The notes beneath the pieces are model-generated. The model saw nothing but the letters and a program-made list of their open reading frames with translations, did no database searches and was not told the DNA's origin. A DNA stretch of 64,000 nt from Streptomyces sp. Edi2 (GTDB lineage: Bacteria > Actinomycetota > Actinomycetes > Streptomycetales > Streptomycetaceae), in the NCBI RefSeq assembly GCF_040253635.1, contig NZ_JBEJGX010000003.1, forward strand, positions 8,581,501 to 8,645,500. Direction: 5' to 3'. The first letter of the stretch is position 1. Each line of letters starts with the position of its first letter. Shown in pieces: positions 18,831-26,415 of the stretch. Position numbers and translations under genes: made by a program.

Positions 18831-18944
18831 TGGAGCTCGGGCGTGGTCGAGGGACACGTCAACCGGATCAAGATGCTCAAACGCAAGATGTTCGGCCGCG
18901 CGGGCTTCGCCCTCCTGCGAAAGCGAGTCCTGCTCGCGCCGTGA
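18831..18944 (+). pseudogene. ISL3-family transposase, C-terminal fragment
   Basis: The plus strand encodes SSGVVEGHVNRIKMLKRKMF followed by GRAGFALLRKRVLLAP and a stop at 18942. This is the characteristic C-terminus of ISL3 transposases. The rest of the element is absent. It abuts the truncated AbiEii-partner copy, so its insertion probably destroyed that gene's 5' end. Confidence 0.85.
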
Positions 18945-18958
18945 CGCGGACTGTCTGC

Positions 18959-19453
18959 TCAGAGGCCGAGCAGCACCGGTCTGGCTGGAACACCAGAGGT
19001 GATCAATGCCATCAAAGGAGTCGCAAGGTCGCGGGGGGAGAACAGGTCGGGACCGTCATAACTGGCGACTTCGCGCGAGTGCCACCACTTCAGACCGCTG
19101 ATGTTCTCCGCGGCGAGCTCGTCGTCGGACAGCGTCGCGCGCGGGTTGAACCCGGCAGTGCGCACGAGGAAGTAGTCGTTGACGACGCCGTCGTAGCCCG
19201 CGGCATGTCCAGGCGCCACAACTTCCTGGTGCCACACGTGCGGCGGATCGGTCCTGACCGCGAGGCCCACCTCTTCCTGCAGTTCACGGCGCAGTGCGGC
19301 AAGTGACGTCTCGTCCTGCTCGATCCCTCCGCCCGGAGCTGCCCACACCACCGTTCCCGCAGGCTCCGGAATCGCGAACCGGCAGAGAAGGATGCGGTCG
19401 TCCTCGCCGAGGATGATCGCGCGTACTGAGTGACGCAGGTTCACGGATGGCAT
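18959..19453 (-). CDS. NUDIX hydrolase
   Basis: A 164-residue protein with the NUDIX box GGGIEQDETSLAALRRELQE followed by EVGL at about residues 41-64. The REL-EE metal-binding core is intact. It would hydrolyse a nucleoside diphosphate linked to another group; substrate not predictable. The frame starts at ATG 19453 (MPSVNLRHSVRAIIL) and looks complete, standing alone among relics. Confidence 0.85.
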   Translation of the reverse strand: MPSVNLRHSVRAIILGEDDRILLCRFAIPEPAGTVVWAAPGGGIEQDETSLAALRRELQEEVGLAVRTDPPHVWHQEVVAPGHAAGYDGVVNDYFLVRTAGFNPRATLSDDELAAENISGLKWWHSREVASYDGPDLFSPRDLATPLMALITSGVPARPVLLGL

Positions 19454-19550
19454 CCAGACACGCTAACTGCCTGGGCAAGGGTGATGTGATCGGACAGGTG
19501 GGCCGAGCACAGTCGCTCACCGTCACTGGCCACAGAAGTTGAGCCGGAAC

Positions 19551-19572
19551 CCGTTCTCACGTACAAAGCCAG
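19551..19572 (-). repeat. Third copy of the CTGGCTTTGT-type element end
   Basis: On the minus strand this reads CTGGCTTTGTACGTGAGAAC and then GG, differing at two bases from the outer end of the 53-bp repeats at 10 kb. As there, a coding sequence is cut exactly at its edge. It therefore looks like a terminal sequence of the same class of mobile unit. Confidence 0.6.
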
Positions 19573-19860
19573 CCGGGGGCTCCGCAGCGCTCGCAGGTGT
19601 GCTCGAAGACGGTCTCGGCGTCGTCGGTGAGGGCCGTTGCGGCGTCGATGAAGGCGCCGTCGTTCTCGCCGGCCTCGTCGAAGCGGTCGGCGAGACGGAT
19701 ACGTAGGCCGCCGAACCTGGTGGTGAGGCTTGTCGAGCTGGTAGTCCGGGGCAAGGGCGAGCAGGTCGCGGTGGAGCTGGTCGAGCAGGCGGTCCAGCCG
19801 GGCCCGACCATGTGAGCCCAGGCGGGGATCTGACGTGGGCTCCAGATAGAGGTGGTGCTC
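19573..19860 (-). pseudogene. Hypothetical protein, truncated and frameshifted
   Basis: Two phases together give a sensible protein: RLDRLLDQLHRDLLALAPDY, then after a shift near 19728 FGGLRIRLADRFDEAGENDG and FEHTCERCGAPG. This resembles streptomycete proteins of unknown role with a C-terminal zinc-like CxxC. The coding sequence ends abruptly at 19573 at the element-end motif. Confidence 0.5.
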
Positions 19861-20326
19861 TGGTCCGTCAGCTCCCGCCTCCGCATGTGCTCCGCCGCCG
19901 CACAGCTCGTGCACACCGGTCGCCGCCGCTGGCTCCGCCTGCCCGTCCGATGGCCCTGGACGCACGTGATCACCAGCGCCATGGACCAACTGCAAGCCCC
20001 GCAAACCCGGCTGAGCAGCCATTTCAACCGTCCCAACGTCCCGCACCACCCACTCCGGGAAGTGGGAACCCGGCACCCACCCGACGCGACAACTGGGCCA
20101 CCAGCATGCCCCCCGACCCGAAAAGACGACACCACACAAGCACAGAGTCCGTCAGCAAACTGACGAGGACTCATGAACGATCGAGGTTAAAGAGCGCATT
20201 TGCGGGGCCTTCGGATTGCGTCAAGGGTCCATAAATCCCATACCCAATCGAGCAAGTATTCGGGACCTGTGTGCCTACGCTCTCTGGGCGCATTGATCAC
20301 AAACGGCTTCACCATGGGGGGCTGCG
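19861..20326. other. No recognisable gene; probable control region of the WXG100 locus
   Basis: The left part may include the lost 5' region of the frameshifted gene. The right part, from about 20180, is relatively AT-rich and probably carries the promoter for the WXG100-type genes. No defined operator was found. Confidence 0.4.
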
Positions 20327-20641
20327 TTGGCGCACGAGCATTTTTCGATACATCCCGAGCCGGTCACGGCTCTGGCCAAGGACTTCACGTCCTCCTCCGA
20401 CCATCTGGACGGCCGCATCAGCACCTTCGCCTCGCGGGCGGAGAACGTGGATGACGCCTTCGGTGTGATGTCCGAGTCCACCGAAGTCCTCTCCCAATAC
20501 GTGGAGATGACCCGTCACACAGTGACTTCCCTGCGGCAGCTGAGCGCCGGACTGAAGCACTACGCCGCGGGCCTGCACCACACCGTTGCCTCCTACCAGG
20601 AATCTGACTCCGCGCAGGCGCAGCAGTTCGGGGGGAAGTGA
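20327..20641 (+). CDS. WXG100/ESX-like small secreted-type protein
   Basis: A 104-residue helical protein starting at TTG 20327 behind GGGGGG. The pattern is two long helices broken near the centre with acidic and Ser/Thr-rich content (VTALAKDFTSSSDHLDGRIS, then LSAGLKHYAAGLHHTVASYQ). It lacks a clean W-x-G but matches the size and layout of ESX-type partners in Streptomyces. The next gene, with a W-x-G motif, starts two bases after its stop. The two proteins may form a heterodimer for type VII export. Confidence 0.65.
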   Translation: MAHEHFSIHPEPVTALAKDFTSSSDHLDGRISTFASRAENVDDAFGVMSESTEVLSQYVEMTRHTVTSLRQLSAGLKHYAAGLHHTVASYQESDSAQAQQFGGK

Positions 20642-20642
20642 C

Positions 20643-21737
20643 ATGGGCGACCAGCATCAGGAACACCAGCCGAAGATCGAGAAGAGCTTCGACCTCTTCA
20701 ACCCCGGCGGGGACCCGTCCGTGCTACGGGCCTGCGCCGAGGCGTGGCGGCACATGGCCCACGACCTGAAGACCACGATCGAGACGCAGGACCACGAGGT
20801 CGCCCGGCTCGGCGGCAACTGGACCGGCAAGGCGGCCGACGCCTTCCACTCGCACTGGACTCACACCAGGGGCCAGGTGGGGAAGGTGTTGCCGCAGTTC
20901 GCATCTGTGGCCCATCAGCTGGACACCACTGCTGACGCCATCCAGAAGGCCAACGACGAGGTCCACCGCGTGGCCGAGGAAATCGCCGCGACGGTGGCGA
21001 TCGGCATCGGCCTGACGGTGCTCACCGCAGGCTTCTCCGACGCTATCGCGGCGGGTGCGGCCTCGGCGGAGATCGCCGAGGCTACGGCCGAGATCACCCG
21101 GCTCGGACAGCTCCTGATCAGGGCTGCCAAGGCGATCGAGACGGTGAAGCAGGCAATGGCGGACAGCAAGCTGCTCAAGTTCACCATCGAGTTCGCGAAG
21201 GGGACCGGCGCCAACTTCGTCGGCAACGTTGGCGGACAGGCCCTCACCGGACAGAAGATCACCTGGGGGCAGGACCTCCAAGACGCCGCCATCGCCTCCG
21301 GAGTGGGCACGGGAATCTCGGCAGGAGCGGGGAAGCTGGGGCAGGAAATCGGGGACTGGGCGCGCAGTGGCGGGTCGCACGGAGCGGATTGGGCTCCCGG
21401 CAAGGCCATCGGCGAGGGGCTGAAGGGAAACAACCTCCTCGGCAGGACGGCCGTGGAGGGCGCGGGCGGTGCGGGCGGGCAGGCCGCGGCGGACGGGGGA
21501 GAGATATGGATCGAAGGCGAAGACCGGAACGTCGGGCGGGACATGCTCTTCAGCGGTGCCGGCGGCGCTGTTGGTGGGGCCGCAAACCACGCAGGAGACA
21601 AGGCCTTCGAGTCCATCAGCGGCGCGCACCGCAAGGGCGGCCCTGCCCATCTCCCCGCCTTTCAGCAGATCGCCATCGACGGCCTCATCTACGGCAACGC
21701 CAATAAGCTCAACACCGATACCGCATCGGACGATTGA
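20643..21737 (+). CDS. WXG100-domain protein with long C-terminal region
   Basis: A 364-residue protein. Residues 1-110 form a WXG100-like helical hairpin with LGGNWTGKAADAFHSHWTH. A hydrophobic helix follows at about 120-145 (AIGIGLTVLTAGFSDAIAAG). After a helical linker there is a Gly-rich region and a polar C-terminus (FQQIAIDGLIYGNANKLNTD). This architecture is that of type VII-exported proteins with polymorphic C-terminal domains, but no known toxin motif is seen. ATG 20643 is chosen because its protein matches the family start. It heads a run of four genes ending at 25219. Confidence 0.75.
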   Translation: MGDQHQEHQPKIEKSFDLFNPGGDPSVLRACAEAWRHMAHDLKTTIETQDHEVARLGGNWTGKAADAFHSHWTHTRGQVGKVLPQFASVAHQLDTTADAIQKANDEVHRVAEEIAATVAIGIGLTVLTAGFSDAIAAGAASAEIAEATAEITRLGQLLIRAAKAIETVKQAMADSKLLKFTIEFAKGTGANFVGNVGGQALTGQKITWGQDLQDAAIASGVGTGISAGAGKLGQEIGDWARSGGSHGADWAPGKAIGEGLKGNNLLGRTAVEGAGGAGGQAAADGGEIWIEGEDRNVGRDMLFSGAGGAVGGAANHAGDKAFESISGAHRKGGPAHLPAFQQIAIDGLIYGNANKLNTDTASDD

Positions 21738-21743
21738 TCCATC

Positions 21744-22490
21744 GTGTTCGAGGTTCGCAAAAGCATCAAGCGCTTCCGGGAGGACCCGGCCTGGGCGTAC
21801 CACAAGCACGGTCGGGACTTCCTCGATACGTTCGACCGCCTCGGCTACCCGTTCAGCCTCGGCACCGAGGGTGTCGGTATCCGCGATCTGGTCCAGGGCA
21901 GCTTCCACGGTCAGGAGGTGAGCCTGTTCCATGTCCTTGCCTGGGAGCGTTGCGCCAAGAGCAGTGTCGCGTGGAACTATTCCGTGGCCGTACTCCCCCT
22001 GCCCCGTGCCCTCCCGTCGACCGCCGCCACGGCCCGTCGGCTGAATGTCCCCGACGAAAAAATTTCCGCCCTCAACCGCGTCACCGGCCGCGGCAGGGAC
22101 CTGCCCAACCTCGGCACGCACCTGGTCCGCTACTGCGCCGACGATCCCGATTTCGCGGCTCTCATCAGCACATACGCCATGGAACGGGTCATGCACGACG
22201 CCCGGCTGGCCTGGCGCATCGAGGGCGACCGCATCATCGGGTGGACGTACGGGCGTAAGACATACGAGGACATTCTGACCCTGGCCGAAACCCTGGCGGC
22301 CATCGTCGACGACTTCCCCGAAGAGGCGTGGAACTGGCCACAGCAACAAGAATCCGGCAGTACGCCACGCAACGGCCCCGGCAAGCATTGCGCGCCCACC
22401 CGGGAAGGGTTCCTCCGCCGGGCAGTAGATCCCAGTCGATGGCCTGTAGGACGACGGCCACGCCACCAACCTGAACAGGCGGATGACTGA
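21744..22490 (+). CDS. Hypothetical protein downstream of WXG100 gene
   Basis: GTG 21744 opens a 248-residue frame beginning VRKSIKRFREDPAWAYHKHG. The first 195 residues look like a genuine soluble protein (VQGSFHGQEVSLFHVLAWER, RLAWRIEGDRIIGWTYGRKT). After EEAWNW the sequence becomes Pro/Arg-rich and probably lies past a rearrangement point. Its position six bases after a WXG100-type gene makes an accessory or immunity role possible. No family was recognised. Confidence 0.6.
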   Translation: MFEVRKSIKRFREDPAWAYHKHGRDFLDTFDRLGYPFSLGTEGVGIRDLVQGSFHGQEVSLFHVLAWERCAKSSVAWNYSVAVLPLPRALPSTAATARRLNVPDEKISALNRVTGRGRDLPNLGTHLVRYCADDPDFAALISTYAMERVMHDARLAWRIEGDRIIGWTYGRKTYEDILTLAETLAAIVDDFPEEAWNWPQQQESGSTPRNGPGKHCAPTREGFLRRAVDPSRWPVGRRPRHQPEQADD

Positions 22491-22528
22491 CCGTCCCTGA
22501 GGTTCCCCCGTTGTGTGGGAGGTGCTGA

Positions 22529-24782
22529 CCAGCTGGTCGTGCCGAGTTCGCCAAGGCCAAGCAGTGGGCGGCAACCGCCCGCAGCCAGGCCCGGGAATCA
22601 CGCCGTGCAGCCCTCGCAGCACGCAACCTCGCCTATGAAGCCGCCGACGCTGCGAAGGGCGCCCGGGCAGCGGCACGTGACGCTGCCAAGCACGCCAGAA
22701 ATGCCGCGACCGCAGCGAAACAGGCAGCAGATCATGCGGGTGAGGCAGCAACGGCTGCCAAGGAGTCCTCCGAACATGCCGATGCAGCCAAGGAGGCTGC
22801 TGACAAGGCAACTGAGGCGGTTGCCACCGCTAACAAGGTCCACAACATCGCGACCAAGGTCGAAGCCGAGGAGCTCAAGGCCCGAACCCAAGCCAGCATC
22901 ACGCAGGCCAGGGCCGAGCAGCAGGCCCAGACGCTGGAGGAGGCAGAAGCAAAGAAACAGGCCAAGACTGCCCAGGAGCTCGACGACGAAGCCAGGCGCC
23001 TGGTCGCTGAAGCCGCTAAGTCTGATGCCGACGCCAAGGACGTGGTGGCCAAGGGCCGCCAGGCCGCTGTCCTGGCAATGAAGGTTCGCGGACCTTGGAG
23101 CCAGGCAGCCGCTAAGGCCGCACTGACAGGCTCCGACGACGCCGTTAAAGAGTACCTGCGCACGGGCTGGCAGCAGGCCGCAGAACAGGACGAGCGATCA
23201 CGAGCCCAGAACCTCGCCATCAACAGCACTTACGAGAACGTTCGCAAGGCGGCCGACGAGGCACTCAAGGGCGACGCAAAGCAGATCACAGAGTTCCTCC
23301 GCACCGGCGCGGATGAGGCCGCACAGACCGACTACGGCATCCTCGTCACCCGGATCGCCGGCAGCGGGGGTACGGAGCTCAACAAAGCCGCCTAGGCAGC
23401 GTTGAGGGATGGCTCAGTCGCCAAGCTCCGCGAATTCTTAAGCGAGGGCCAGTACGCTGCCCAGGAACTCGACGAACGGATCCGCGCTACCCAGATGGCA
23501 GGTAGCGGCGGTGACGAGACCAAGGCAGCGGCCCGGATCGCTCTCGAAGGAACATCCGAGGCCCTGCATGATTTCATCCAAGTCGGGCAATATGCGACCG
23601 CGCACCGGGACCATCTCACCGCCATCCACGTCGCCATAGTCCAGCAACTCATCGCTGAAGCCGCCGGAACGGCCGCCACCGCGCAAAAGAACGCAGCGGA
23701 AGCAAGGGTCGTCGCGGCCAAGGCCAACAACGCCGCAGCTGACGCTGAAAAGTACAGCAAAGAGGCAACGCAGGCGGCCGGCCAGGCGAACGAATACGCC
23801 AAGCAAGCCAGCAAGCACGCAACGGAAGCCGAAGAATCGGAAGCCGCCGCCGCAAAGTCCGCACGCACCGCCGACGCGGCAGCCAACGCAGCCGAACGCG
23901 ATGCCGACAAGGCCGAATACGAGGCATCACGCGCCTCCGTCTCCGCCATGCAAGCGAACGCCTCCGCCAACTCCGCCTACACTGCTGCGAACGCAGCACG
24001 CGCCTCAGCAGAATCCGCCGGCAAGGACGCAGCGGCCGCCGCTACGGCTTACAAGCAAACCCTCGCCGCCTACGTCACTAAGAAGCGCGAACGAAGAAGA
24101 GGCTCGCCGCCAGGAGGAGGAACGGCGCCGCAAGGCAGAACAGGCCCTTTCGGAAGTGGAGCGGCAGCAGCTCCAGTTCCTGCGGGAAGCGCTCGTCGCC
24201 GGCTGGAAGGATGGTCAAGGCCCCAAGCCGGATGCCATCGACCTCGGATTTCAATGGCTGTTCGGCACCGGAAACAAGGTGGACTTCTTCACCGCCGGAG
24301 ACGAGTTCACCGAGCAAATCCGCAATGATCATTCGATGGACTACGTCCGCGCAGAGATCGTCACGAAGATCCGCAACGGCGATCCGGACGATTTCCTTGG
24401 CGGTTATAGCGTCATGAAGCTTGAGGGCTGGCCTCGACTGCTATCGGACGCCACGGATGTACTCTCGCTCGGCTGGACAGGAACAGCCAAGAACCGGACC
24501 TCCGACGGGAAGTTCGGCACCTCAACCGCCACCTTCCTTGGTTCATACGGCTATAAATTCAAGGTCATCTCGCGAGACTCCAAGACAGGAAAAGCCAAGA
24601 TAGGTATCCAGATCAAGAACGACACCACCATCACCTCCTCTACTCACCTACCGGGGCCCGCCAAGGCGTATATTGAGAAATATGTCGTCAACCCACTCAC
24701 CTATATTGCGGATCGGTTCAATCTTCCGCTCAGGACAAAGCATCAGGCCGTTTATTGGGAGGAAGGGGTTAACTTGCGATGA
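22529..24782 (+). pseudogene. ALF-repeat coiled-coil protein, interrupted (polymorphic-toxin-like)
   Basis: One long coding sequence is readable across breaks. It opens in Ala-rich coiled coil without any start codon (AATARSQARESRRAALAARN). ALF repeats then follow, for example AALTGSDDAVKEYLRTGWQQ, ALKGDAKQITEFLRTGADEA, ALRDGSVAKLREFLSEGQYA and ALEGTSEALHDFIQVGQYAT. TAG at 23393 interrupts the same phase. After a second coiled coil (EEEARRQEEERRRKAEQALS) a +1 shift occurs near 24092. The last 190 residues form a distinct domain (QWLFGTGNKVDFFTAGDEFT) ending at 24782. Streptomycete ALF proteins are usually large and secreted. Here the 5' end is missing, so the gene is probably dead unless recoded. 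Confidence 0.75.
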
Positions 24783-25219
24783 AAAAAGTCATCATGATTT
24801 CCGTGCTCTGCGTCGTACTGGCGCTCGCCGGTGGAGGGTTTCTCCTCTACCGCGTTATTGACTCAGGGTTCTTCACTGGTGCCTCCGCAAAGCGGAGTGA
24901 ACTGGTAGGTACCTGGTCCGGGCCTCGGGGGGCACGGGTAACCCTGCATGAAGACGGCACGGTCGAGGCGGTAAAGATTCCAGGTGGCTTGGTCGGCGAG
25001 ACACCCGTAGGTTCCATCACCGGCGACGGGACATGGACCCTACCGAAGAGGCCCACCTCCTTGGCGGATCAGCAGATCACTCTCGATCTCAAGACGGGTC
25101 CAAAGATCCGCGCGCTCATAGATGACCTTTACGTCATGGGTAAGGGAGCTAAGGACGGAATCTACATCCAAACCTCGGAGGATTCACCGAACAGATTCGT
25201 TTTCAAGAAGTCTCCCTAG
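24779..25219 (+). CDS. Small membrane-anchored protein, possible immunity/partner of the ALF protein
   Basis: A 146-residue protein whose ATG overlaps the preceding stop (ATGA). The N-terminus is MKKVIMISVLCVVLALAGGG, a signal anchor, followed by a beta-rich extracytoplasmic domain (ELVGTWSGPRGARVTLHEDG, then GSITGDGTWTLP) with a lipocalin-like repeat pattern. Tight coupling to the ALF gene suggests a membrane-bound protector or partner. Codon usage is less GC-biased than neighbours, hinting at recent acquisition. Confidence 0.65.
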   Translation: MKKVIMISVLCVVLALAGGGFLLYRVIDSGFFTGASAKRSELVGTWSGPRGARVTLHEDGTVEAVKIPGGLVGETPVGSITGDGTWTLPKRPTSLADQQITLDLKTGPKIRALIDDLYVMGKGAKDGIYIQTSEDSPNRFVFKKSP

Positions 25220-25765
25220 CGTATGTCGTTGCCGTCGCCTTCAGCTGACGCCATGCACGGCAGTGGTCATCGATTTCGTGCTGGACATAGGTGACGCAAA
25301 GGGAATCGTGAAATACTAGGCTTCGATCTTGCAATAGGGTCTGCCAGCCTAATGGCAGCCCCTCATTGACCTCAATCAAGAAGCATGGCATTTCGGGTTT
25401 CTGGCAGGGCGCCACTTGCGAAAAGCTGGGTTGGCACCGGGGAACGACTGCCCGCGACCTGTTCGGACTCCAGCCCGCGGTCGGCCTGCTCGGCCTGCCC
25501 CAGCAGGCCCTCGGCGGACCCGTCGGCCAGCGCTGGCGCAACCCCGCCGACTGGCGGGACCCGAACTCGACCTCCAGTACCGCATGTTGCCCGCGGTCCG
25601 GAGCCTTGACCGGGACTACTCGCGCGGTGGGCACGGTGGCGCTCTGGGCCACGTCGTAGGCGAAGCGGATGAACATCGGTACCGAGGTGTGGTCGGGCAC
25701 CACCATCTCCGGCTCACGCCGCCGTGCAGGTCCAGCAGCGCGTCCAGCATGTGTGGGACAGCCTG
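25220..25765. other. No recognisable gene
   Basis: About 545 bases between the small membrane gene and the tetR stop. A short hairpin CTGCCA/TGGCAG at 25341-25358 may end transcription of the ALF locus. Open frames on both strands give no family match. Confidence 0.45.
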
Positions 25766-26329
25766 TCACTCAGCCATAGCCAGCACATCGCGGACCAGAC
25801 GTCGCGCGTACTCGTGATCGACGGGCAAGGCGAATACGACGTGGTGGTACAGAGGTGCGATGACATGGTCGAGGATCTGCGGGACGCTCGGTGTCTTCTC
25901 ACCGCGTTCGCGGGCCCGGCTCACCACCTCCGATGCCTGCTCGCGCCGTTTCTCCGTGACCGGGCAACTCGCGACGATCTCGGTGCGGGCCGACACCATC
26001 GCGCGCAGGTATCGGGCTCGGTGGGGACGTGTGATGTCGCGGGCGATGACCTGCGCCCACTCGGTCAGATCCTGCTGGAGGGATCCGGTGTCGGGCGCTG
26101 ACTCACCGTCCCGAGTCAGGGCGGCGACAGCGACTTCCTCAAGGAGAGCGTGGACGCTGTCCCAGCGTCGGTAGAGCGTCGTCGGGTTGACCCCGGCCCG
26201 TTCGGCGACCACGGGAAACGTGATCTTTTCGGCGCCCTCGCCCACGAGTTCACCGACCGAGGTGTAGATCGCGGTCAGTACTCGACTGCTCCGCCCTCCG
26301 GGGCGGCTGGCGGCTGCATGGTGAGACAC
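25766..26329 (-). CDS. TetR-family repressor
   Basis: A 187-residue regulator with an N-terminal HTH (EKITFPVVAERAGVNPTTLY followed by RRW) at about residues 33-56 and an all-helical ligand domain. It is divergent from the MFS-hydrolase fusion gene. Two near-identical palindromes lie in the 86-base gap, giving a classic repressor/efflux arrangement. Confidence 0.92.
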   Translation of the reverse strand: MSHHAAASRPGGRSSRVLTAIYTSVGELVGEGAEKITFPVVAERAGVNPTTLYRRWDSVHALLEEVAVAALTRDGESAPDTGSLQQDLTEWAQVIARDITRPHRARYLRAMVSARTEIVASCPVTEKRREQASEVVSRARERGEKTPSVPQILDHVIAPLYHHVVFALPVDHEYARRLVRDVLAMAE

Positions 26330-26342
26330 GTCACCAGCATAC

Positions 26343-26356
26343 GCAAAGATCTTTGC
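26343..26356. promoter_or_regulatory. TetR operator O1
   Basis: GCAAAGATCTTTGC is a perfect 14-bp palindrome between tetR and the fusion gene. It lies 13 bases upstream of the tetR start and just before a TATGAT -10-like box (26363-26368) for the fusion gene. Confidence 0.8.
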
Positions 26357-26385
26357 TTCTACTATGATGGGCCGCCCGGGCTAAA

Positions 26386-26399
26386 GCAAAGATCATTGC
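26386..26399. promoter_or_regulatory. TetR operator O2
   Basis: GCAAAGATCATTGC repeats O1 with one base changed and sits 17 bases before the GTG of the fusion gene. O1 and O2 are centred 43 bp apart, about four helical turns, and so on the same DNA face. Confidence 0.8.
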
Positions 26400-26415
26400 G
26401 TTTCGAGGAGGTCGC

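Noticed and set aside
22515..23081. Arg/Pro-rich plus frame in the ALF region
   Set aside because: A neighbouring phase gives the conserved Ala-rich coiled coil and ALF repeats, so this one is a shadow.
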